NCBI GenBank assembly: GCA_959605945.1
Contig: CAUHGY010000009.1
Span: 1-37,301, forward strand
Direction: 5' to 3'
Length of the DNA stretch: 37,301 bases
From: an uncultured Clostridia bacterium
GTDB taxonomy: Bacteria > Bacillota > Clostridia > Christensenellales > Borkfalkiaceae
Below, piece after piece: positions 7,454-16,575 of this stretch. How positions within the stretch are numbered: the first letter of the stretch is position 1; every line of letters starts with the position of its first letter. Made by a program: the position numbers and the translations under genes. The notes under the pieces were generated by a model, which saw only the letters and a list, made by a program, of their open reading frames with translations, did no database searches and was not told the DNA's origin.

Positions 7454-7741
7454 ATGAAAAAGTTTTTCTATCGGGTAGGAGAAAGCGACACGCTGCAGTC
7501 CGTTGCCGCGCGGTTTAACGAACCTGCAGGCAAAATTATAGCCGAAAACTGTCTTGTTCGGGAAATAGAAGAGGGCGATATGCTCTATATAGAACGGGAA
7601 GACGGTTTTTTTTATACCGTTCGCCCGCAGGACACGCTGTTCTCGCTTTCGGAAAAGTTCGGCGTGCCGCCCGAAAAAATTCTGTGCGACAACAAAACGC
7701 CTTACTTATTTTTTTCGCAGAGAATTATCATCAAAAAATAA
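7454..7741 (+). CDS. Small protein of two LysM domains
   Basis: The ATG at 7454 gives a 95-residue protein starting MKKFFYRVGESDTLQSVA. An in-frame TTG at 7394 would add 20 residues but lies in the ribosome binding region of the divergent flippase, so the shorter form is preferred. There is no signal peptide. Two LysM repeats fill the sequence: residues 5-45 (YRVGESDTLQSVAARF to DMLYIE) and residues 50-93 (YTVRPQDTLFSLSEKFGVPPEKIL to QRIIIKK). LysM domains bind N-acetylglucosamine-containing polymers such as peptidoglycan. A free two-LysM protein could be cytoplasmic, as in some spore or division proteins, or exported by another route. The ribosome binding site is weak. Confidence 0.8.
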   Translation: MKKFFYRVGESDTLQSVAARFNEPAGKIIAENCLVREIEEGDMLYIEREDGFFYTVRPQDTLFSLSEKFGVPPEKILCDNKTPYLFFSQRIIIKK

Positions 7742-7960
7742 AAAACGAGAATCGCGTTCGTATTGTCTGTTATTTCGGTTTTCGGCACAATTAAAAGGCT
7801 GAATATCGGAGCAAATATTTTGTAATAAATTTTTACATTTGCTTAAATAACCGGAAATATCAATTGAATTCTGTTGTTTTTTTAATTAGGGCTGTTTAAG
7901 GTTTTTTATTTTTTTGTAAAAACAGGACGGATATGGGGTGATTTTTGTCCTATTATTACA
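7742..7960. other. AT-rich intergenic region, no gene seen
   Basis: No open frame or RNA gene is recognisable. A short inverted repeat, AGGAC (7924-7928) and GTCCT (7947-7951), lies just upstream of the promoter at 7961 and could be a regulator site for the large operon. This is only a suggestion. Confidence 0.4.
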
Positions 7961-7988
7961 TTGAAAATAATCTTTACGGTGGTATTAT
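7961..7988 (+). promoter_or_regulatory. Candidate promoter of the glycan-capture gene cluster
   Basis: TTGAAA (7961-7966), a 16-base spacer and TATTAT (7983-7988) lie 43 bases upstream of the first secreted protein. The match to sigma-A consensus is fair. Confidence 0.6.
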
Positions 7989-8031
7989 ACTAAAGTAGCG
8001 TTAAAAAACGTCAAATATAATGGAGGGAAAA

Positions 8032-10581
8032 ATGAATATTAACAAAGCAAAAAAGAGCAGTATATTATTTCTTTTGCTGCTTGCGGCAATCTGCTTTTCG
8101 GCACTTGCATTTACCGTCGGCAAAAATGCCGATGCCGCTGTGGGCGATGTTTACAGCACCCAGGTGTTTGTCACGGATGAGCATACGTCGAAAGACGTTA
8201 TAGCCGGAAAAGGGTGGTGGTTCCATTCGGACGAAGCGTCGTCGGCAGGTTCGAAAGTATTCGAACTCAATAAAGACCTGGTAAACAAATTTATCGCCGC
8301 AGGCTATACTTCGGTTGATATAAAATTTAACGGCGGAGGAGCGTTCGGAGAAAGAGATCACGGCGATTCTACGTATTTCAACTCTACGCAGCCGTTGTTT
8401 ACAAACGTTGCGGTCAGCGGTTTCGGAGCCGGCGGCACGGTTTCTCTCGGCGGCGGCCAGCTTGCCGATTTACAGGGAATAGATCCCGTATCGGGCAACG
8501 TTCCGCTTTCGGTAAGTCTCAATAACGCCGACGTCGATTATGTTAATTATCCCGTAAAATTCGTCGTTCCGAATGTGAATAACCTGGCGGTAAGTCACGG
8601 CATACCTTTCTCTCAGGATTGTTTCGTGACCAGCGTAGCTTTCAAAGGAGAAGGAAAAACAACCTACGAATTTACGGAAGACGGTGAAATCGAACAAAAA
8701 GATTACATACTGCCGCTCAAAGAAACGACGTCGGTCACATATTATCCGAACAGAGGATGGCGTATAGATTCGACCGACGGGCAGGGCAATTACGACGATA
8801 CGTCAAAAGCCAAAGTATTTTATATAAATACCGAACTTATAGCATCATATTACGAAGACGGCTATACAACCATGTCGGTAGCTTTCTGCAAAGACGGTTT
8901 ACGTTTCGGATACGACCCGAATCTTGTTTCGTCGAGTATGGCTAACTTCGTCCTTTGCCAGGCGTTTTCAAACGACGGCAATCTGACTCATTATGCCGAT
9001 ATCTTCCAGGGCGAAGGCTATATCATGCGCGCGGAGAACAACTTAGGCTACGGCGAAAGCCAGGTGCTCGATATAGGTTTGGAAAGCTATGAAAATAAAT
9101 TAATCCGCTTTGTTATCACAAATCTTTATTCCGGGACCGACAGTTTTGCGGAAGACGGTATCATGAGCGCATACGTTTCTTATATCAAGTTTTCCGGAAG
9201 CGGCAAGGAAGACGTATATCTCAGCGGACCCAAAGACATGGGAGAAGGGTTCCTCAATGCCGGCGAAGACACCGTCATAACCGTGAATAACGACAGCTAT
9301 AAGGTGCAGTCGTCGGAAGAAACGATGGAAAACTATGACGGAAAAAAGGAAATATATATCAAAAAAGAAATCATAGCCGCGTATAGGGAAGCGGGAGCGA
9401 CTTCGCTTGTGCTCGGTTTCGACGACGGCAGACAGTACGGTTTGCCGGAGGGCGGAGATTATTGGAGCATGTATTCCAGCGCATATGTAGGCAATCAGCT
9501 GCTGTGGGAATCAAATAATTTTGCAAGCAATTGGGAATATCTCGGCGGCGTTCCCGTAATGAAAGTAGTTATTCCGCTCGATAAGGCGGGGGTCAATTAT
9601 GACCACAACATAAGGCTCTCGTTCTCCAACAGGTTCGCGGGAATGGATATCAACAAGGAAGTTTATATTTCCTATATGGGTTTTTCCGACGGAGAGAACG
9701 ACAAGAAAGTTTCCGTAAATACTATCGATGCGGTATTTGAAAATGACGCAATTCAGGCGGAATCAGATTACGGTTATTATCAATCTGTCGTTGCGCAGTT
9801 CGGTGCGGAAAACGTGAAGGTCGGGGTCATAGCGGTGCCGTCTTCGGAATTACCGCCGGATGAAGAACTGACCGTGGCAAACCTGACGGAAAACGGCGTT
9901 CCTTATGAAGATATTTCGTTGGAAATGCTTAATGAAAGCAGTGCCGTTGCAGACGGATGTTATGATTTTGCAGCTTCGGCAAACGGGCTGACTGCAGGGG
10001 AATATACTGCCGTCGCTTATATAAAGAGCACCGAAAATTTGTTGTTCGACAATTATGTTTATTCGGATGAATTTGTTTTCGAAGTTCCTTCGCTTGCGAC
10101 GCTCGGAGCGGCTGTTCGCCTTGACGACGAAGGCAGTTTGAGAGTAATAAGCAGAATAAGCAAAGCAGAACTCGAGAAACTCGACTGCGACAGCTATAAA
10201 ATAGGAACGCTTTTCAAGGGCGGAACTCTTACCGGAGCTTTGATGGCAGAAACTGCGGGCGCGGTCAAAATCGAAAATGAAGGCGCTTATTGGAGCGAAG
10301 ATGAAAATTCGTATATAATTTCCGCATATATTTACGGAATAAGCGCCGAGCATTATGCAGATACCGTCAATGCATGCGTATATATCGAAGTTCATAAAAA
10401 CGGAGAGACAACGTATATATACGGCAACGTGATAGAGCGCTCTCTGGCGGGGATCGCCGCCGAGGCTCTTGCCGACGTCAAAGATGTTTCCGAAGGCGAT
10501 TATATTTATCAGACAGAGGACGGAAAATACAGCAAGTATAACGACACAGAGCGCGAAAAACTTGCAGGATACGTTGAATAG
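8032..10581 (+). CDS. Secreted modular protein A with three tandem ~180-residue modules
   Basis: The ATG at 8032 is chosen over that at 8020 because GGAGGG at 8022-8027 is its ribosome binding site. The 849-residue product has a signal peptide (hydrophobic 10-28, likely cut after NADA near 35) and no membrane anchor, so it is probably released. Three homologous modules follow. Their most visible motif recurs at residues 79 (LNKDLVNKFIAAGYTS), 265 (INTELIASYYEDGYTT) and 443 (IKKEIIAAYREAGATS), and each module ends with a block like YVSYIKFSG. Residues 559-685 and 687-823 form two further related domains of a type seen in clostridial surface proteins (VKVGVIAVPSSEL; VRLDDEGSLRVISRIS). No catalytic motif is recognised. 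Ligand binding, perhaps of carbohydrate, is inferred from the context. Confidence 0.75.
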   Translation: MNINKAKKSSILFLLLLAAICFSALAFTVGKNADAAVGDVYSTQVFVTDEHTSKDVIAGKGWWFHSDEASSAGSKVFELNKDLVNKFIAAGYTSVDIKFNGGGAFGERDHGDSTYFNSTQPLFTNVAVSGFGAGGTVSLGGGQLADLQGIDPVSGNVPLSVSLNNADVDYVNYPVKFVVPNVNNLAVSHGIPFSQDCFVTSVAFKGEGKTTYEFTEDGEIEQKDYILPLKETTSVTYYPNRGWRIDSTDGQGNYDDTSKAKVFYINTELIASYYEDGYTTMSVAFCKDGLRFGYDPNLVSSSMANFVLCQAFSNDGNLTHYADIFQGEGYIMRAENNLGYGESQVLDIGLESYENKLIRFVITNLYSGTDSFAEDGIMSAYVSYIKFSGSGKEDVYLSGPKDMGEGFLNAGEDTVITVNNDSYKVQSSEETMENYDGKKEIYIKKEIIAAYREAGATSLVLGFDDGRQYGLPEGGDYWSMYSSAYVGNQLLWESNNFASNWEYLGGVPVMKVVIPLDKAGVNYDHNIRLSFSNRFAGMDINKEVYISYMGFSDGENDKKVSVNTIDAVFENDAIQAESDYGYYQSVVAQFGAENVKVGVIAVPSSELPPDEELTVANLTENGVPYEDISLEMLNESSAVADGCYDFAASANGLTAGEYTAVAYIKSTENLLFDNYVYSDEFVFEVPSLATLGAAVRLDDEGSLRVISRISKAELEKLDCDSYKIGTLFKGGTLTGALMAETAGAVKIENEGAYWSEDENSYIISAYIYGISAEHYADTVNACVYIEVHKNGETTYIYGNVIERSLAGIAAEALADVKDVSEGDYIYQTEDGKYSKYNDTEREKLAGYVE

Positions 10582-10602
10582 TCTTAAAAGGGAGAAAGAA
10601 AT

Positions 10603-10719
10603 ATGAAAAAATATCAGAAACCTGAATTAATATATGAAACAATTTTGACAGAAAACGTCTTGGCGGCGAGTGCGGTTGAATTCGGAACCGAAATAGATAA
10701 CGACACGTTCTGGAACTGA
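10603..10719 (+). CDS. 38-residue peptide of unknown function
   Basis: A strong GGGAG ribosome binding site (10590-10594) precedes an ATG at 10603. The peptide begins MKKYQKPELIYET, has a middle section LTENVLAASAVE, and ends acidic and aromatic in EIDNDTFWN. It has no membrane helix, no signal peptide and no cysteine. The start resembles short MKKYxKPxL-type peptides that I recall from Clostridia without known function. The gene lies 21 bases after protein A and 42 bases before protein B, so it is most likely co-transcribed. It might be a signalling peptide, a RiPP precursor or a small partner protein. A PqqD-like gene exists at 368, but no modifying enzyme adjoins this peptide. Confidence 0.65.
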   Translation: MKKYQKPELIYETILTENVLAASAVEFGTEIDNDTFWN

Positions 10720-10761
10720 AAATCGTCGCATTTACGTAAATAAAAATAAGGAGTGGGGGAA

Positions 10762-13700
10762 ATGGTTATTAACAGAGTCGTTAAAAACTTTGTCGCGGTT
10801 GTTTTGTCGTTTTTGGCAGCGGTGTGCCTGTCGGTATTTGCGCTGACTTTTACTCCTGCGGACGGCAGAGCATACGCCGCGATCGGCGACGTTTATAACG
10901 TGGAAGTTTTTAAAGTGGGCGAGCATACTACCAAAGACGTTATCGAAGGCTCCGGCTGGTGGTTTCATTCGGATGAAGAAGATATCTCCGGTGCCAAGCG
11001 TTTTTCGCTCGATAAAAATCTGATGAATAGATTCATCGACGCGGGATATACTTCGTTCGAAATTTGGTTTAACGGCGGAAATGCGTTCGGTGAAAGAGAC
11101 CACGGCGACGCTACATATTTTAACAATACTCAAACGCTTTTTTCATATGTGACGGTGAGCGGCACGGGGCTTGGGGGAAGCCCCGAGCAGCTTGCCTACG
11201 GGCAGTTGGCGGATCACAGGTTGCCGAGCGAACAGTCGGCAATGATCATAAGTCTTGAAAACGGCAACGTCGATTATGAAAACGGCGAAATAACATTTAC
11301 AGTTTCCAATAACAATAATTTTCCGGATTATAACAATCAGATTGCACAGGATTGTTTTGTTTCGAGCATAGTTTTTAAGGCTAAAGGCAAACCCGATTAC
11401 ACATTTTCACAGGAAAGCATAGCCAGAGAAGATTATATCCTATCGCTTAAAGATACGTCTACCGTGACTTATCTTCCCAACAAGGGTTGGCGCATAGATT
11501 CGACCGACGGACAGGGCAATTACGACGATACGTCAAAAGCCAAGGTGTTTTATGTCAACCCTGATCTCGTGGCGTCGTATTATGCCGAAGGGTACACCAC
11601 CCTGTCCGTGGCGTTCAGCAACGACGGACTGCGTTTCGGTTACGATCCGAATCTGGTTTCGCCGTGCACTGCGAATTTCTTCGTATGTCAGGCGTTTCTG
11701 AACGACGGCACTTTGACGCATTATGCCGATATTTTCCAAAATCAAGGTTACGGCATGCGCGCGGAAAACAACCTGGGCTACGGCGACAGCAGAGTGCTTG
11801 ATATAAATCTGGAAGGCTACGCGGATAAATTAATCCGCTTCGTTGTCACCAACCTTTATCCCGGGACCGACAGTTTCGCGGAAGACGGTATCATGAGCGC
11901 ATACGTTTCTTATATCAAATTTTCCGGAAGCGGCAAGGAAGACGTTTTCCTGACCGGTCCCAAAGACATGGGAGAGGGGTTCCTCAATGCCGGCGAAGAC
12001 ACCGTCATAACCGTGAACAACAACAGCTATAAGGTGCAGTCGTCGGAAGATACGATGGAAAATTATGCCGGAAAAAAGGAAATATATATCAAAAAAGAAA
12101 TCATAGCCGCGTATAGGGAAGCGGGAGCGACTTCGCTTGTGCTCGGTTTCGACGACGGCAGACAGTACGGTTTGCCGGAGGGCGGAGATTATTGGAGCAT
12201 GTATTCCAGCGCATATGCCGGAACGCAGCTGCTGTGGGAATCCAACAGCTTCGGAAGCAGTTGGGAATATCTCGGCGGCATTCCCGTAATGAAAGTAGTT
12301 ATTCCGCTCGATAAGGCGGGGGTCAACTATGACCACAATATAAGGCTCTCGTTCTCCAACAGGTTCGCGGGAATGGACATCAACAAGGAAGTATATATTT
12401 CCTATATGGGTTTTTACGACGGACTGACGCATAAACAGATTTTAATCGACGGCATAGACTGTACCGCGGTTCAAAGCGACAGAACATTTAAAGCGCAGAT
12501 GAATTACGGCTATTATAACGCCGCCATCGCCCAGTACGGGGAAGAAAACGTCGAAGTGGGCGTCATAGTAGCTTCTACAAGTCTGTTAGACGACGGGGAC
12601 GAACTGACGGCAGAATATTTGACCGAAAACGGCATTCCCTTCCATGACCTGACTGCAACGGTCGAAAACAAGGATACTGCCGCGGCGGACGGCGCCTATA
12701 CTTTCGCTGTTTCACTCACGGGAATAGCGAACGAAGAAAACACCGAGTTTACGGCGGCTTCGTATATTTTGCTTAAAGACGGTTTGTTTTTTGAAGATCG
12801 GATTTATTCCGGCAAAGAAAATTTGACGGTCGAGATCGTGAATTACAACGTGGAATACGTTCTCGACGACGGAGTTAATTCGGATAGCAATCCCGAAACG
12901 TGGAATTTTTTCCGCGAAGCCGGTCTGTCTGCCGCTCAGAAGGAATTTTATGACTTTGCAGGGTGGTATCTGAACGGAACTTTTGACGGCGAAAAGATCA
13001 CCGCTCTCAGCGAAAACATCGTTCAAGACGGAAAGATCACTCTTTATGCTAAATTCACCAAGAAAAATTATACTATATTTTTTGATTCGGACGGCGGCAG
13101 CGAAGTCGAAAAGATCACGTTGCCCTGGGGTGAAACGGTTACACCGCCCGCCGAACCGGAAAAGGATTATTATAACTTCGTCGGTTGGACGCTTGACGGA
13201 GAACCTTATGAGTTCACCGTCATGCCGAAAAACGATTTAGAACTTATTGCTCTCTTCGAAGGCGTAGAATACAACATAACAAAAGGTTCGGCTTCTGAGG
13301 GAGTAACTTTCGATGTGGCGCAAAAAGGTAAATACGGCGAAAAGGTCTTGGTTACGCTGACTCTTCAGCCCGGTTACGAAGTCAGCGAGATAGCGGTGGA
13401 GGCGAAAGACGGGTCGGAAACTCTGTGGTTTAACGATAACGGCGTCTATTCGTTCAGCATGCCCCATTCCGACGTTACGGTGTCCGTTATCACAGAGGCG
13501 AAGAAATATTCCGTTAAATATGTAAACGCCGACGGTATTATCAACGATAATCCGCTGGAAATAAGGGCAGGCGAAACGCTTGAATTGAAAGACGTCGAAA
13601 AAGAAGGCTATCTGTTCGAAGGATGGTATAAAGACGCGGAATTCAAAGAAAAAGTTACATCGCTTTCCGATGTCACTGCTGACGTGACGCTCTATGCCAA

Positions 13701-13818
13701 ATTTACTGAGCAGTCGGGATGTTCATCGCAGATTTCATACAGCGGAATCGGTGCGGCGCTGCTTATCGCCGCGGCGGGGCTTGTCGTAACCTGCCGGCGC
13801 GGAAAAAACAATCGCTGA
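10762..13818 (+). CDS. Surface-anchored modular protein B, paralogue of protein A with Listeria-Bacteroides repeats
   Basis: AAGGAG (10748-10753) fixes the ATG at 10762 over an upstream GTG. The 1018-residue product has a signal peptide ending GRAYA near residue 34. The three tandem modules of protein A are present, with the shared motif at residues 83, 265 and 443, then the related fourth domain (VEVGVIVASTSLL). Unlike A, it continues with InlB/Flg_new-type repeats (about residues 694-767, 770-831 and 917-983; patterns FAGWYLNG, FVGWTLDG, FEGWYKDAEF). A bacterial-repeat domain (MPHSDVTVSV) lies between the second and third. The end is SGCSS, a membrane helix and RRGKNNR, like a tripartite sorting signal. 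It is probably held at the cell surface and may bind glycan or neighbouring surfaces. Confidence 0.8.
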   Translation: MVINRVVKNFVAVVLSFLAAVCLSVFALTFTPADGRAYAAIGDVYNVEVFKVGEHTTKDVIEGSGWWFHSDEEDISGAKRFSLDKNLMNRFIDAGYTSFEIWFNGGNAFGERDHGDATYFNNTQTLFSYVTVSGTGLGGSPEQLAYGQLADHRLPSEQSAMIISLENGNVDYENGEITFTVSNNNNFPDYNNQIAQDCFVSSIVFKAKGKPDYTFSQESIAREDYILSLKDTSTVTYLPNKGWRIDSTDGQGNYDDTSKAKVFYVNPDLVASYYAEGYTTLSVAFSNDGLRFGYDPNLVSPCTANFFVCQAFLNDGTLTHYADIFQNQGYGMRAENNLGYGDSRVLDINLEGYADKLIRFVVTNLYPGTDSFAEDGIMSAYVSYIKFSGSGKEDVFLTGPKDMGEGFLNAGEDTVITVNNNSYKVQSSEDTMENYAGKKEIYIKKEIIAAYREAGATSLVLGFDDGRQYGLPEGGDYWSMYSSAYAGTQLLWESNSFGSSWEYLGGIPVMKVVIPLDKAGVNYDHNIRLSFSNRFAGMDINKEVYISYMGFYDGLTHKQILIDGIDCTAVQSDRTFKAQMNYGYYNAAIAQYGEENVEVGVIVASTSLLDDGDELTAEYLTENGIPFHDLTATVENKDTAAADGAYTFAVSLTGIANEENTEFTAASYILLKDGLFFEDRIYSGKENLTVEIVNYNVEYVLDDGVNSDSNPETWNFFREAGLSAAQKEFYDFAGWYLNGTFDGEKITALSENIVQDGKITLYAKFTKKNYTIFFDSDGGSEVEKITLPWGETVTPPAEPEKDYYNFVGWTLDGEPYEFTVMPKNDLELIALFEGVEYNITKGSASEGVTFDVAQKGKYGEKVLVTLTLQPGYEVSEIAVEAKDGSETLWFNDNGVYSFSMPHSDVTVSVITEAKKYSVKYVNADGIINDNPLEIRAGETLELKDVEKEGYLFEGWYKDAEFKEKVTSLSDVTADVTLYAKFTEQSGCSSQISYSGIGAALLIAAAGLVVTCRRGKNNR

Positions 13819-13860
13819 AAATACTGAATGTTGATAAACTTTAACTAAAAGGGGATTTGT

Positions 13861-15642
13861 ATGAAAAAAAGATTTGTAAGAATTATCTGCTTGATTATGT
13901 GTGTGCTTTTATCCGTCACTGCCGCCGCCTGCGGGAAACCTGAGGCGGAGAAACAGGGTTCGGGTAAACTATATCCCATTACCGTGCATCTTTATAAGGG
14001 CGGATTCGGTGAAGAATGGCTGAAACAGCTCAGCGCCGAATTTAACGAGCTGTATCTGAAAGATACCGATTATGAGATACTTTACGAAGCTACGAAAGAT
14101 ACGCCGGATACGCTGCTTGTAAACGTAGAGCACGGCAACAGCAAATATCAGTTGTTTATCAACGGTGAAAACAATATCGTCGAAGGCATATATAAAGACC
14201 TGCTTGCAGATATGTCGGATATTGCAGACGCAAAGGTAGACGGCGAAAACAATCCCGACATCAAGGGCAAAATGAACGATTACGAGACCTGGCAAAGCAT
14301 CTATTCCAAGTACGGAGAGGGCCTTTACGCTCTGCCGTGGGACAGTTCGATTGTCGGTCTGATATTCGACCATCAGCTTTTTGTGGATAACGGTTATTAC
14401 ACTTTTGCCACCGAGGCCGATGCGGCAGAACTCGAAGATGAAAAAATTCAATTCGAAGTGGTGGAACTGAATGACGATGCCCGCACGAAAAGGCTTGTAT
14501 TCAAATCTTCCGAAAACAGCGTCAACTATAAGGAAGGCGATTATATTCTTTCCAAGGGTCAGGACGATACGTTCGGAACTTACGACGACGGCCAGCCTAC
14601 TACCGAAGCGGAATTCGAAAGCATGGTCAAACGCATAAAGCTTTCGGGTGTGTATCCTTTTATCTGGGGCGGAAACTATATCGGCGCGGACTATCTCAAT
14701 AACGTGTGGCAGGCGCTGTTCGGACAGTACGAAGGCGAAGAAGATTATTATACTTTCTATAAATTTGACAGCAACGGAAAACCGGTTAAATTTTATGACG
14801 GTACGGAAAAAGCCATAACTATCAAAAACGGTTACGAAGTTCAGAAAATGGAAGGCGTCAAGGTCGCCTATGAATTTTTCGAAAAATATTTCGATTATGA
14901 AGACGGTCAGGGAGCACAGTGGTGTCACCCGCATTGTTCGTCGGCTTCGGGCAGCCATTTTACGGGGCAGGACAGATTCCTTTTGGGATATCAGCATGCC
15001 AGCACAAATCCCGAATCGGCGTTTCTTTGCGACGGCAACTGGTGGGAAAATGAAGCAACCGCCATGTTCAACACCCTTGAAGACGCCGGAAGGGGCAAGG
15101 GCGACAGAGAATACAGATTTCTGGTTTTACCGGAATTGCCCGGGCAAGCCAGCGAAAAATCATGGTTTTCGACCTGCAATTCGGGCACTATCTTCATGCC
15201 GAAAGACAGCAATACGGAAAGACTTAAAATTACCAAGGAATTTGTCAAATATATTCTTAAAACCGAGAATCTGAGCAGGATCGCCGCAATGTCCGGCTAT
15301 GTTTTCAACTATCAGATGGAGCTTCGGGAAGAAGATAAACAAAAACTGACGCCGTTTATAAAAAACGTATATGAGTTGTATGAGGATACGGATCGCATAG
15401 AGATAGCGCAGACGCCTATAAACAGATATCTTTCGCCGCTTGCTTATGCTTCGGATTTCGACGAGCTCGGTATTTACAAACCGGTAGTGCAGGGAAGAAA
15501 TCCGTTACATACGCAGGATGTGGTCAGATCTTTCACTATAGATGAAATTCTGTCTTCCTTCCCCAACTGGAACGAAACGCAGTGGAGCCATTTTATAAGC
15601 CAGGCACAGAACAGCGGATTTTATACGGATGTGGAGATATGA
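13861..15642 (+). CDS. ABC transporter extracellular solute-binding lipoprotein
   Basis: The 593-residue protein has a lipoprotein signal with lipobox TAAAC (acylated Cys24). The mature part has the family 1 solute-binding layout: YPITVHLYKGGFGEEWLKQLSAEFNELY near the start, LYALPWDSSIVGLIFD around residues 155-170, and GWYAM-like C-terminal helices. It captures a sugar or oligosaccharide outside the cell for the two permeases that follow. It is longer than typical maltose-type receptors (about 420-450 residues) because of insertions around 190-300, which include DDTFGTYDDGQP. That fits a bulky oligosaccharide ligand. A strong AAAAGGGG ribosome binding region precedes the ATG. The stop overlaps the first permease start (ATGA). 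Confidence 0.88.
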   Translation: MKKRFVRIICLIMCVLLSVTAAACGKPEAEKQGSGKLYPITVHLYKGGFGEEWLKQLSAEFNELYLKDTDYEILYEATKDTPDTLLVNVEHGNSKYQLFINGENNIVEGIYKDLLADMSDIADAKVDGENNPDIKGKMNDYETWQSIYSKYGEGLYALPWDSSIVGLIFDHQLFVDNGYYTFATEADAAELEDEKIQFEVVELNDDARTKRLVFKSSENSVNYKEGDYILSKGQDDTFGTYDDGQPTTEAEFESMVKRIKLSGVYPFIWGGNYIGADYLNNVWQALFGQYEGEEDYYTFYKFDSNGKPVKFYDGTEKAITIKNGYEVQKMEGVKVAYEFFEKYFDYEDGQGAQWCHPHCSSASGSHFTGQDRFLLGYQHASTNPESAFLCDGNWWENEATAMFNTLEDAGRGKGDREYRFLVLPELPGQASEKSWFSTCNSGTIFMPKDSNTERLKITKEFVKYILKTENLSRIAAMSGYVFNYQMELREEDKQKLTPFIKNVYELYEDTDRIEIAQTPINRYLSPLAYASDFDELGIYKPVVQGRNPLHTQDVVRSFTIDEILSSFPNWNETQWSHFISQAQNSGFYTDVEI

Positions 15643-16565
15643 AAAAGAAAAAAAGCGTAAGTTTGTTGAAGAGAAGACAAAATTTGTTTTCTTTTATGTT
15701 GCTGCTTTACCCGATAGCCATGTATCTCGTTTTCGGCGTATTCACGCAGCTGAGAACGCTGGCGATGATGTTTACCAAAATGGACTTTTTGGGCAACATG
15801 ACTTTTCTCGGCTTCGATCACCTGTTCGATAATTTCAAAAGCTTTTTTCAGGAGATATCTTCGGACGGAAGCATAGTGTGGGCGTCGATGCTGAATTCGG
15901 TGAAAACGTGGTTTTTACTGTCGATAATTTCCAACCCGCTGTATTTTATATTTTCGTTTTTCGTCTATAAAAAATCGTTCGGGTCGAAGTTTTTCAGCGT
16001 CGTTGCAATGCTGCCGGAAGTTATTTCAGCACTGATATTCTGCATGATATTCAAACAGTTTGTGGAATTTCCGCTGCCCGAAATCATGAATTTGTTCGGG
16101 TATGAAAATTTCCCGAATTTGCTCGGGTCCGATAAATATACATACGGCGTGGTATTCTTTTATCAGATATGGTCGTCTTTCGGAATGAGCACCATTTTCT
16201 ACTGCAACGCATATAACTCGATAGATCCTGAAATTATCGAGAGCTCTCAGATGGACGGCGTGAGTAACCTGTTTCAGGAAATATGGTACATCAATTTTCC
16301 GATGGTTTTCCCGACGTTCAAGACGCTGTTCCTTCTGAATTTCGTCACTATATTTACGTCCGATTACGGATTGATAACCTTTTTCAAGTACAGCGCCCCG
16401 ACGTCAACCTATGTATTCGGCTATTACAACAAAATTAAGATCTATGCCGCGTCTTCTTCGGGCTATCCTCAGCTCGCGGTCATGGGCTTTATAATAACCA
16501 TAATCATGACCCCGATAGTTTTATTGGTTAAAAAGGGATTCGACAAAGCTGACCCCATGGAATAG
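15639..16565 (+). CDS. ABC sugar transporter permease (MalF/LplB-like)
   Basis: The ATG at 15639 overlaps the receptor stop, and GTGGAG at 15631-15636 serves as its ribosome binding site. This gives 308 residues. Six membrane helices are expected. The cytoplasmic coupling loop has the EAA-type pattern EIIESSQMDGVSNLFQEIW followed by NFPMVFPTF, which contacts the ATPase. The protein pairs with the next permease to form the channel. No ATP-binding subunit is encoded nearby, as in Firmicutes systems served by a shared MsmX-type ATPase. Confidence 0.9.
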   Translation: MKKKKSVSLLKRRQNLFSFMLLLYPIAMYLVFGVFTQLRTLAMMFTKMDFLGNMTFLGFDHLFDNFKSFFQEISSDGSIVWASMLNSVKTWFLLSIISNPLYFIFSFFVYKKSFGSKFFSVVAMLPEVISALIFCMIFKQFVEFPLPEIMNLFGYENFPNLLGSDKYTYGVVFFYQIWSSFGMSTIFYCNAYNSIDPEIIESSQMDGVSNLFQEIWYINFPMVFPTFKTLFLLNFVTIFTSDYGLITFFKYSAPTSTYVFGYYNKIKIYAASSSGYPQLAVMGFIITIIMTPIVLLVKKGFDKADPME

Positions 16566-16575
16566 GAGACGAATT

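Noticed and set aside
13969..14997. 342-codon minus-strand frame inside the solute-binding protein gene
   Set aside because: It is the antisense of a recognised lipoprotein receptor; hydrophobic composition comes from the complementary codons, and no start signal is present.
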